From contig CAYTZO010000022.1 in assembly GCA_964442525.1 (NCBI GenBank), positions 1 to 14,367 of the forward strand: a stretch of 14,367 nt of DNA, written 5' to 3'. A program made the translations under genes and the position numbers. Positions 1 through 5,693 of the stretch are shown in pieces. The notes under the pieces are model-generated. The model saw only the letters and a list, made by a program, of their open reading frames with translations, had not been told where the DNA came from and ran no database searches. This stretch comes from CAYTZO01 sp964442525. GTDB taxonomy: Bacteria > Patescibacteriota > Microgenomatia > UBA10105 > UBA927. Every line of letters begins with the position of its first letter. Position 1 is the stretch's first letter.

Positions 1-52
1 TTCGGCGAGCGGGCCGAAGGCTGTAATAGCAGTTCGATTCTGCTCAAGGGCG
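1..52 (+). tRNA. 3' part of a tRNA (or tmRNA tRNA-like domain), cut by the window edge; isotype not determinable
   Basis: Bases 28-44 form a canonical T-arm. The stem is AGCAG/CTGCT and the loop is TTCGATT, with the conserved TTC, a purine, A and a pyrimidine in place, and with the G53-C61 closing pair. Seven bases (45-51, CAAGGGC) follow as the 3' acceptor strand, then a G discriminator at 52. CCA is not encoded. The 5' acceptor strand (expected GCCCTTG) and the anticodon lie outside or cannot be placed. The part upstream of the T-arm is odd: bases 1-18 fold as a perfect TTCGGC/GCCGAA hairpin and nine bases link it to the T-arm. This does not fit a normal anticodon arm plus variable loop. 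A class II tRNA, an intron-bearing tRNA or the 3' end of a tmRNA are alternatives. Its acceptor strand overlaps the stop codon of the convergent EamA gene. Confidence 0.55.
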
Positions 53-979
53 CTTCAAAAGTATTTTTCTTGCTTCCTTCACGATGCGCGTGCCGGTGAC
101 GAGAAATACCCCGACGAGAACCAGGAGGCTTCCGAGAAGAAAATTTTTTGTAATTTTTTCTCCCAAAAAAAGATTGGCAAAATAAAATGCAAAGACCGGC
201 TGTAAATAATTAGTTAGTGACGCCATAGTAGTTGACGAGTGCTTGATTGCCCATTGAAAAAGGACATAGGTGACCGTGGTGACAAAAAATCCGGTGTAGA
301 GAAGAAGCAGGACTGTTTTAGTTTGTTCGAGGGGTTCCAGAATGTGTGGAGAAAACGTCGGCAGCATCAGAAGAAAAAAGACGGGTATTGAAATAAACAT
401 GTACACTGCGGTAACCAGAATCGGAGAATATCCTTTCGTCGTTGTTAATGATTTTGATGCAACAGTATACAATGCCCAACTGAGTACTGCCACCAGTATT
501 AAAGCATTCCCTTCTGTAGTTCCGAAAACTGCTTCTTTTCTGCCGAGAGCGGGAAGAATAAAAAACGTAGCGACGCCAAAAAATCCGACCATGATGCCAA
601 GAAATTTCATTGAAGTAATTCGTTCTCCAATGGTCAGTCGTGCAAGTGCAGTAACCAAAAGCGGGGTTGCCGCATAGATAATCGCTCCTGTATTTACGGT
701 GGTTTTTGCGATACCAAGATAAAAAAACGCGATATTTCCCGCACCCAAAAGGGCTACCGGGACGATATCAAAAATTATTTTTTTGAGCGGAGGGAATTTT
801 TGTCTCCAAAGCAACGGCAAAATGCACAAAGATGCAACGACGTACCGCATGAATGCAAGGGTGAACGGATCAAAAGAACGAAGAAGAATTTTGGCAGCGA
901 CTCCGGCAGTTCCCCAGAAAAGCGAAGCGATGATGATGGCAATAATTGCCAATGTTTCCGTCGAAACCATTACGGGCAT
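44..979 (-). CDS. EamA/DMT-family membrane transporter (10 TM)
   Basis: This 311-residue protein is almost entirely hydrophobic. It has about ten membrane segments arranged as two EamA repeats, the usual size and layout of drug/metabolite transporters. The first repeat begins with the typical run around residues 11-30 (SLFWGTAGVAAK), and the second begins near residue 160 (AVLSWALYTVASK). A short basic tail (KEARKILLKRP) ends the protein. DMT proteins export amino acids, nucleotides or other small metabolites across the cytoplasmic membrane; the substrate cannot be read from sequence. The last codons overlap the acceptor strand of the tRNA-like gene on the opposite strand. Two starts are possible, ATG at 979 or ATG at 970 (Met4). 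Neither has a Shine-Dalgarno. A perfect TATAAT on the minus strand overlaps the first ATG, which favours Met4 on a nearly leaderless mRNA. Confidence 0.9.
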   Translation of the reverse strand: MPVMVSTETLAIIAIIIASLFWGTAGVAAKILLRSFDPFTLAFMRYVVASLCILPLLWRQKFPPLKKIIFDIVPVALLGAGNIAFFYLGIAKTTVNTGAIIYAATPLLVTALARLTIGERITSMKFLGIMVGFFGVATFFILPALGRKEAVFGTTEGNALILVAVLSWALYTVASKSLTTTKGYSPILVTAVYMFISIPVFFLLMLPTFSPHILEPLEQTKTVLLLLYTGFFVTTVTYVLFQWAIKHSSTTMASLTNYLQPVFAFYFANLFLGEKITKNFLLGSLLVLVGVFLVTGTRIVKEARKILLKRP

Positions 980-983
980 TATA
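978..983 (-). promoter_or_regulatory. Candidate -10 box (TATAAT) of the EamA gene
   Basis: Read on the minus strand, bases 983-978 are TATAAT. The last two bases are shared with the upstream ATG of the transporter gene. Transcription would begin near 971, at the second ATG (970). No good -35 box lies 16-18 bases upstream. A perfect TTGACA does occur (993-988), but only four bases from this box, too close to act with it. Confidence 0.4.
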
Positions 984-1004
984 ACACTGTCAAAAAGCTC
1001 CTAA

Positions 1005-1013
1005 TGGTATAAT
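1005..1013 (+). promoter_or_regulatory. Extended -10 promoter (TGGTATAAT) of tRNA-Ser
   Basis: TGG followed by TATAAT is a perfect extended -10 element ending 10 bases before the mature tRNA 5' end at 1024. That leaves a leader of only a few bases. No strong -35 is seen, which is acceptable for an extended -10 promoter. It sits back-to-back with the candidate -10 box of the EamA gene. Confidence 0.65.
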
Positions 1014-1023
1014 TGCTTGAGTT

Positions 1024-1109
1024 GGAGGAGTCGCCTAGCGGCTATGGCACGCGCTTGGAAAGCGCGCGGGAGCAATCCCTCGCGGGTTCGAGTCCCGCCT
1101 CCTCCGCCA
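1024..1109 (+). tRNA. tRNA-Ser (anticodon GGA)
   Basis: The acceptor stem GGAGGAG (1024-1030) pairs perfectly with CTCCTCC (1099-1105), followed by the G discriminator and an encoded CCA (1107-1109). The D-arm is closed by GCC/GGC. The anticodon stem CGCGC/GCGCG (1050-1054, 1062-1066) encloses the loop TTGGAAA, giving anticodon GGA at 1057-1059, which reads UCC and UCU. A long variable arm with GGGA/TCCC pairing shows it is class II. The T-arm is GCGGG-TTCGAGT-CCCGC. All identity features agree with serine. A terminator-like hairpin follows at 1129-1164 and a serine-recombinase remnant lies 116 bases downstream. Confidence 0.97.
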
Positions 1110-1128
1110 GTTGGGAAATGCGTTCATT

Positions 1129-1164
1129 GGCTCGCCCGCTACGCGGGCTCGCCAGCCGTTTTTT
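1129..1164 (+). terminator. Probable intrinsic terminator after tRNA-Ser
   Basis: An inner stem GCCCGC/GCGGGC (1134-1139, 1143-1148) with a TAC loop is enclosed by an outer GGCT/AGCC pairing (1129-1132, 1154-1157). A run of six T (1159-1164) follows one base later. The position just after the tRNA fits termination. Confidence 0.6.
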
Positions 1165-1170
1165 GCCGAA

Positions 1171-1190
1171 AATTCAAGCCGTTTTGAATT
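1171..1190. repeat. Perfect 7-bp inverted repeat
   Basis: AATTCAA (1171-1177) and TTGAATT (1184-1190) are separated by six bases. A second small inverted repeat, AAAAGC/GCTTTT, lies at 1202-1215. Both sit between the tRNA terminator and the recombinase remnant. They could be remains of mobile-element ends or small transcription-stop hairpins. No function can be assigned. Confidence 0.45.
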
Positions 1191-1225
1191 CAGGTAAGGC
1201 CAAAAGCGGGCTTTTCTAAAATTGT

Positions 1226-1342
1226 ATGAAATACTTTATCTACACACGAAAATCTACCAAGAGCGAAGAACGACAAGTGATGTCTTTGGAATCCCAGTTT
1301 TCTGAACTCAAAGAATTTGCCGCCAAAGAACAAAATTGTTAA
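1226..1342 (+). pseudogene. Serine recombinase (resolvase family), N-terminal remnant
   Basis: The 38-codon reading frame begins MKYFIYTRKSTKSEERQ. It has the Y-x-R-x-S motif of serine recombinases at the same residue numbers as gamma-delta resolvase: Tyr6, Arg8 and catalytic Ser10. The helix with S-L-E-S-Q and ELKEFAAKE follows as in large serine recombinases. Known members have 180 to more than 500 residues, and here TAA ends the frame at 1340. In the +1 frame, bases 1332-1364 read KIVKIASNEQN, which resembles the expected next strand, so a frameshift near 1330 is likely, followed by loss of the rest. The remnant runs into the start of the SRPBCC gene, probably a deletion junction. It lies just downstream of tRNA-Ser. 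The Arg and Ser residues make the family call fairly firm despite the short length. Confidence 0.7.
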
Positions 1343-1353
1343 AATTGCGAGTA

Positions 1354-1851
1354 ATGAACAAAACTAAACATTACGAAGCCAGTATTCTCATATCTACTCC
1401 TTCGCAGGAAATTTTTAGCTTTATAGACAATCCTTCAAAATTATCTTCTCACATGAGCAAATCTTCCTGGATGATGGGTGGCGGTAAAATGGATGTCTCG
1501 GTTGATTCTGGGCGCGGACAGCGGGTCGGCTCTCATATTAAGTTGAGTGGTAAAGCATTTAGAATTCCCATATTTCTTGATGAAGTTGTAACGCTCTATG
1601 AGCCGCCAAGTAGAAAAGAATGGGAAACCATAGGAGAACCAAAATTAATTGTGATTGGCCACTATCGTATGGGGTTTGAAATCATCGCAGGAGGTGGGGG
1701 TTCAAAACTGAAAGTGTTTATCGATTACGAGCTACCGCAATCACTGGGCACTCGTTGGTTAGGATACCTATTCAGCGGAATTTATGCTAAATTTTGCGTT
1801 AAACAAATATTGAAGGATGTGAAGAACGAATATTTTGATAATACGAGGTAA
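1354..1851 (+). CDS. SRPBCC (START/polyketide-cyclase-like) domain protein
   Basis: The protein has 165 residues if started at ATG 1354. A longer reading from TTG 1336 would run through the recombinase remnant and is unlikely. The layout fits the SRPBCC helix-grip fold. A first beta strand (YEASILISTP) is followed by a short helix (SQEIFSFIDNPSKL), then alternating strands through IPIFLDEVVTLYEPPSRKEWETIG. A long C-terminal helix (about residues 133-160) closes the hydrophobic cavity. Such proteins bind or modify lipids, polyketides or other hydrophobic ligands, or act as stress proteins; the ligand here is unknown. No Shine-Dalgarno precedes the start. The gene stands alone, with a gene-free stretch behind it and a convergent gene beyond. 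Its start lies at the apparent junction with the recombinase remnant, so it may have moved with a mobile element or lost its original upstream region. Confidence 0.75.
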   Translation: MNKTKHYEASILISTPSQEIFSFIDNPSKLSSHMSKSSWMMGGGKMDVSVDSGRGQRVGSHIKLSGKAFRIPIFLDEVVTLYEPPSRKEWETIGEPKLIVIGHYRMGFEIIAGGGGSKLKVFIDYELPQSLGTRWLGYLFSGIYAKFCVKQILKDVKNEYFDNTR

Positions 1852-2226
1852 TAAACTTGCTGTTAAAGAAAAACTTGAAATCGTCCTTTTCGCTTTCGCT
1901 CTGGTTCCCGCCTTCGCTTTTCAGCTTCGGTCGGGCAGGCAAGGCGAGGCGGGCGGAAGGGGGGTGTGGGGGGAATTCCGCCCGCCGAGCCCAGCCAGTT
2001 CCGTTCGGATATTTTCAAACAGACACCGCAAGGTAGGAAGTTTTTATGTGGGATGCCCCTTATGGGGTCAGATGCCCCTCGCAGGTGTTTCCGTTATTGT
2101 TACTATTCGTGCCGTCAGGCACATGGTGTTAGACCACGTTATACCCGTTCGAATGGTGTTTATAAAATGTCCTCAGCAGATTTGCATTGGTAAAATTTGC
2201 GCCATCGAACAAACGATAATCGAAGT
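1852..2226. other. Gene-free, hairpin-rich intergenic stretch
   Basis: No credible gene is seen on either strand in these 375 bases between two convergent genes. The plus-strand open frames here have unnatural composition, rich in Cys, Pro and Arg. Several small hairpins follow one another: GGCGGGCGGAA/TTCCGCCCGCC (1948-1986), ACC-GCAA-GGT (2025-2034), CCCC-TTAT-GGGG (2056-2067), GTGCC-GTCA-GGCAC (2109-2122) and TGGT/ACCA (2124-2136). GATGCCCCT occurs twice (2052-2060, 2071-2079), so the GGGG at 2064-2067 can pair with either copy. The minus strand has broken Asn-rich reading frames. It may be a structured RNA, the remains of a mobile element, or both. Confidence 0.6.
1948..1986. repeat. 11-bp perfect inverted repeat with G-rich loop
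   Basis: GGCGGGCGGAA (1948-1958) pairs perfectly with TTCCGCCCGCC (1976-1986). The 17-base loop holds two runs of six G. Upstream bases 1907-1912 (CCCGCC) can pair with the first arm in an alternative fold. It lies between convergent genes, where a bidirectional transcription stop would be useful, but no T-run follows on either side. Confidence 0.6.
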
Positions 2227-4146
2227 TTATTGAAGAGCCAACGCATTGAACTCTTTTACAAGATTTACTTGTTCAGTGATGCTCAGTGTTTCACGGGAGA
2301 GATACGATTGAAGATATGTACGTGCCAAGGATACGTTTTTTTCGCAAACCATATAGTAAAATGCATAGCCCTTATTGATGGGAGTTGGGATTGAAGCACG
2401 CGGTGAAAAAATAAGTTTTCCTTTCGCCTCACGTTGTACGCGGTTGAGATATAATTTTGTATTTGTGCAGTCTCGTTTGGCGAAATATGCATCCGACAGG
2501 AGAGAATCGCGGTCGATTGCAAATAAAATACTGTTCGGTTTGCCGTTGATCCTGAGTTTTTGGAGAAGCTCGATAGCCTTATCTGCGTTGCCGAGGACAA
2601 TAAAACTTTTTGCAAGGTTGAATGAGTTATTTACTGACGGATTTGCAGTCCAAATGGAGAGATATTCCCTATTGGCAACCACACCATTAGCCCCTTCTTT
2701 TATTCCATTTTTTGAAAAAAGATCTATTGCGGAAAATGTAGGTAACTTTTTTTCTATTGCGGCCCGGGTGGGTACCGCAACAAGATATATGTCATCGACG
2801 AATATGACCGTCCAATCCGGGGAGGAAAATAAACCCTTATACGAAACCGTTTCACTAATATCTGCTACCACGGCGTCAACATTTTTTGATGCCAACAGTG
2901 GTACAATGTCTTTCCCTTTTGAGAACAAATCTTGTATTTCTTCCAATACACCGGTACCGATAAACAGATCATCACGCGTATCCGTGTAGACGCGGATTTG
3001 CGGATATAGGGAGTAACTGAGGAACGACCCGATGCGTTGGGTATTAAATAGTCTGCCCGAAATTGCATAGGTCTTGAGAAACGCGACGAGGCGCGGCGAG
3101 AATATTTGTTGATCCAGACCTACAGCGGGCATATGCGAATATAGACTGATGAATAAGATGCTTATGCCGCCATAGATACCGAAAGATTTTTTTGTATACG
3201 GAATGTCGTTGAGAAGTACCGCAAGAAGAGGGGCAGAAAGAATGATTGCCAGGGGAAGCACCCGAGAAGCCTGAAAGGGCATGAGGAGAGTTACTGCAAG
3301 AGACAAAAATATTGGGTGTCGGCGGGCCAACTGAAAATTACGGACGAGAAACAGTCCTACAGTGATAAGATACACGACGTATAAGAATGCGGTGTACTGG
3401 AAATGTAACAGGTAATTGTAATTAGTGGGTTTCAAAAGAATCGGCGCAAGAAGTCCGCTCCAGTCACCATGAAGGGAAGTCATCCGGGGAATACGTTGTA
3501 TGAAAAATACGGTATTTGTGCCGTAGCCATTTACCAGCGCGAGAAGGTATGAGAAGAATACACTTGTGTACAGGAGAAGCGATTTTTTGGAAAACAGCAC
3601 GATGAGCGTAAGAATACCAAGTCCGATGAGCACGCTGCTTCCGTAAAAATTAGCCCAGAGAAGAATAATGAATGGGAAGAGGAGAAGAAGTTTCGGATAT
3701 TTTCCCCTGAACTGATTGATAAGCAATATTCCTAGTACGAATGGATACGTCATAATTTCGGGCCTACTTGGCCATCGCGTGGCGACCAATACTGCGGTGA
3801 TTGACAGCGTAAGGAACGTCGCCGGAGACGAAATTTTAAGGCTCTTCAATAGGAGAAAAAGGAGAAAAAATGTGAGAACTGCAACGAGGGCAACAAATAC
3901 GCTGACGGCGTTTGGTCCAACAGCGGAATACAGCAGATAAAAAACCACTCCAGTCGCCCACGCGTAGGCTACGTACGGCTTGTCCGCCGCGGTAAACGTT
4001 AGATCATCTACGCGCGGCAATGCCCGACGTGTGATGACGTAGCGCCCGATATTTGCGTGTTGGAAGAAATCCCCGTCCGTATCAATGGGTTTGAGGAAAA
4101 TGAGAAAAATAAATACGGAAAGAATCGGGAGTAAATATTTTTTCAC
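2227..4146 (-). CDS. GT-C-like polytopic membrane protein with C-terminal soluble domain
   Basis: This 639-residue protein starts with GTG. It has a first membrane segment (residues 4-20) followed by D22-x-D24-x-D26-FF-x-H30 and then ALPRVDDLTFT. This is the acidic first extracytoplasmic loop typical of GT-C fold glycosyltransferases and their relatives (PMT/STT3-like), which use lipid-linked sugars outside the membrane. About ten more membrane segments reach to around residue 345. The remaining 290 residues are soluble: SLYPQIRVYTDTRDDLF resembles the conserved post-membrane segment of uncharacterised bacterial GT-C-like proteins, and the end is helical and TPR-like (NLAKSFIVLGNADKAIELLQKL). 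The donor and acceptor are unknown. An extended -10 on the minus strand (4157-4165) puts the transcript start only a few bases before the GTG, with no Shine-Dalgarno. The gene diverges from the macA operon. Confidence 0.75.
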   Translation of the reverse strand: MKKYLLPILSVFIFLIFLKPIDTDGDFFQHANIGRYVITRRALPRVDDLTFTAADKPYVAYAWATGVVFYLLYSAVGPNAVSVFVALVAVLTFFLLFLLLKSLKISSPATFLTLSITAVLVATRWPSRPEIMTYPFVLGILLINQFRGKYPKLLLLFPFIILLWANFYGSSVLIGLGILTLIVLFSKKSLLLYTSVFFSYLLALVNGYGTNTVFFIQRIPRMTSLHGDWSGLLAPILLKPTNYNYLLHFQYTAFLYVVYLITVGLFLVRNFQLARRHPIFLSLAVTLLMPFQASRVLPLAIILSAPLLAVLLNDIPYTKKSFGIYGGISILFISLYSHMPAVGLDQQIFSPRLVAFLKTYAISGRLFNTQRIGSFLSYSLYPQIRVYTDTRDDLFIGTGVLEEIQDLFSKGKDIVPLLASKNVDAVVADISETVSYKGLFSSPDWTVIFVDDIYLVAVPTRAAIEKKLPTFSAIDLFSKNGIKEGANGVVANREYLSIWTANPSVNNSFNLAKSFIVLGNADKAIELLQKLRINGKPNSILFAIDRDSLLSDAYFAKRDCTNTKLYLNRVQREAKGKLIFSPRASIPTPINKGYAFYYMVCEKNVSLARTYLQSYLSRETLSITEQVNLVKEFNALALQ

Positions 4147-4156
4147 CAGCGGCCTG

Positions 4157-4165
4157 ATTGTAGCA
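4157..4165 (-). promoter_or_regulatory. Extended -10 promoter (TGCTACAAT) of the minus-strand GT-C-like gene
   Basis: On the minus strand, bases 4165-4157 read TGC then TACAAT, five of six to consensus with the extended TGn element. There is no recognisable -35. The expected transcript start, near 4150, is about four bases before the GTG start at 4146, which suggests a leaderless or near-leaderless mRNA. Confidence 0.5.
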
Positions 4166-4250
4166 TAACGAAAGTCCCGAGATGATGTGGACGGCTGTTT
4201 GAAAAATCCTCGAGAGGGTTAGTCTAGTACGTTTAGAAAACGCGCGTGGT

Positions 4251-4289
4251 ATGCAGGACGAAATGAAGCCCTGACTGCATGATTTTTTT
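4251..4289 (+). terminator. Hairpin plus T7, possible attenuator in the macA leader
   Basis: ATGCAG (4251-4256) pairs with CTGCAT (4275-4280), and seven T (4283-4289) follow two bases later. This fits a weak intrinsic terminator on the plus strand, 60 bases before the MacA-like start. No gene on this strand ends nearby, so it would act as an attenuator or end a short leader transcript. A 7-codon ATG frame (4251-4274) begins in the first stem arm. Confidence 0.35.
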
Positions 4290-4314
4290 CAGCTTATCCT
4301 CAGGAAGGCTAGTG

Positions 4315-4320
4315 TACGAT
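4315..4320 (+). promoter_or_regulatory. Weak candidate -10 (TACGAT) for the macA operon
   Basis: TACGAT matches TATAAT in four of six bases and is preceded directly by TG. No clear -35 is found 16-18 bases upstream. The leader would contain AGAGGA (4330-4335), 14 bases before the ATG at 4350, which is far for a Shine-Dalgarno. Confidence 0.25.
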
Positions 4321-4349
4321 TCATACGAAAGAGGACATAGTAAAGCAAT

Positions 4350-5687
4350 ATGTTCAAAACCATTTTGCAAAAAATTGTTGTGTTGAAAAATTGGTTTACC
4401 AGCGCTTCGTGGAAAACGAAACTTGTTGTTCTTGGCATTATCGTAGCAATTCTCTGGCTGGCAAAACCGCTCGTTTTTGGGGGAAGACGCAGAGAGCCTC
4501 AATACCAAACCGCTCCAGCAGAGAAAGGTACGCTCATTTCCTCCTTGAGCGCCTCCGGTATGATCGTTTCGGGAAGCAGAGTTTCGATTACCACGAATGC
4601 CTCAGGGATCGTCAACAACGTCTATGTTAAAATCGGCGAGAGCGTCGTCCAGGGAGCCAAAATTGCCGACATGACGCTTGATACCAACGCGCAGCAGCGC
4701 CAAGCCGCGGCATGGGCAAGCTATTTGTCCGCACAAAATACGCTGGAGGCGGGCAGCGCCAATGCCTATAGCCTGCGTTCTGCCAAAGACACGGCATGGA
4801 AAAAATTCTATAATCTTGCTGTTGACGCCGCCTATCAAAACGCAGACGGCTCGCCGAAAGAGGACATCAGAAACTCGTCAGCAGACTTTCAGTCGGCTCA
4901 GGCAGACTGGTTTGCGGCAGAGGCAAAATACAAAAACCAGCAGGCGGTCATAGCCCAGGCGCAGGCTGCCCTAACGAGCGCCTGGCTGTCGTATACTCAA
5001 CTCTCCTCTACCATTACGGCTCCGGCATCTGGCACCATTGTGAGCTTGACGCTTTCCCCGGGAACGCCGGTTGCTGGCTCTCCTGCGGCAGACAGTTCTT
5101 CCGCAACCGCCATAGGTACGATAGTAATTAAGGAGAAAAGCATTCAGGCGATTGTTAATTTGACCGAAATCGATGCGCCCAAGGTTGCCGTTGATCAAAA
5201 GGTGACATTGACCCTGGATGCATTCCCCGGAAAATCATTTACCGGCAGCGTATCAGCCATCAATACCAATGGCGTTGTTTCTTCGGGAGTGACGACCTAT
5301 CCCGTAACGATTACCTTTGACACGGCGCCGGATACCGTATACCCCAACATGAGCGTTTCAGCCGCGATCGTCACGAGTATAAAAAATGACGTTATCATCG
5401 TTCCCTCAGCAGCCGTGCAAACAGCAAACGGTCAGTCGACCGTGCGGATACTCAAAAACCGCCAGGTGACGAGTGTCCCGGTAGAAGTAGGGACGGCCAA
5501 TGACACGCAGACGGAGATTGTCTCTGGCATAACGGAGGGAGACGTAGTCGTTACCGGCGTTGTCAACTCGGCAAATACGCGCACTGGTGGGCAGACTACC
5601 TCCCCGTTTGGCGGCCGCGGGTTTGGTGCCGGCGCTTTCCGGGTGGGTGGCGGCGGCAGTGGCGGCGGCAGGGGAGATCAACACTAA
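4350..5687 (+). CDS. Membrane-anchored MacA/YknX-like periplasmic adaptor (HlyD family)
   Basis: The 445 residues have the standard adaptor layout. A single membrane anchor lies at residues 25-43. A biotinyl-lipoyl half (VSITTNASGIVNNVYVKIGESV, about residues 73-100) is followed by a long helical hairpin (about 110-225, Ala/Gln-rich) and the second lipoyl half (STITAPASGTIVSLTLSPGTPV). Beta-barrel and membrane-proximal domains come last (from about 265; VIIVPSAAVQTANGQSTVRIL). It has no lipobox or cleavable signal, as in YknX of monoderm bacteria. Such adaptors link a MacB-type ABC transporter to substrates outside the membrane, mostly peptides or toxins. The two genes behind it encode the matching ATPase and permease. 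Residues from about 413 to the end are a Gly/Arg-rich tail (FGGRGFGAG, GGGGSGGGRG) absent from ordinary MacA. The substrate is unknown. Confidence 0.88.
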   Translation: MFKTILQKIVVLKNWFTSASWKTKLVVLGIIVAILWLAKPLVFGGRRREPQYQTAPAEKGTLISSLSASGMIVSGSRVSITTNASGIVNNVYVKIGESVVQGAKIADMTLDTNAQQRQAAAWASYLSAQNTLEAGSANAYSLRSAKDTAWKKFYNLAVDAAYQNADGSPKEDIRNSSADFQSAQADWFAAEAKYKNQQAVIAQAQAALTSAWLSYTQLSSTITAPASGTIVSLTLSPGTPVAGSPAADSSSATAIGTIVIKEKSIQAIVNLTEIDAPKVAVDQKVTLTLDAFPGKSFTGSVSAINTNGVVSSGVTTYPVTITFDTAPDTVYPNMSVSAAIVTSIKNDVIIVPSAAVQTANGQSTVRILKNRQVTSVPVEVGTANDTQTEIVSGITEGDVVVTGVVNSANTRTGGQTTSPFGGRGFGAGAFRVGGGGSGGGRGDQH

Positions 5688-5693
5688 GCCGGT

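Noticed and set aside
1013..1219. Open frame of 68 codons covering tRNA-Ser
   Set aside because: It is an accidental frame through the tRNA and its terminator.
1024..2000. Tandem attachment sites (duplicated tRNA-Ser 3' end) that would define an integrated element
   Set aside because: No second copy of the tRNA 3' end longer than about seven bases is seen downstream, so an integration boundary cannot be drawn.
1835..2233. Plus-strand 132-codon open frame in the gap between SRPBCC and GT-C-like genes
   Set aside because: It overlaps the SRPBCC end, runs through the inverted repeat, has a Cys/Pro/Val-rich composition without domain features, and has no ribosome-binding site.
4200..4260. tRNA-like look of the stretch GGTTAGTCTAGT onward upstream of macA
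   Set aside because: No acceptor stem, T-arm or anticodon arm can be folded; only a chance resemblance to a D-arm.
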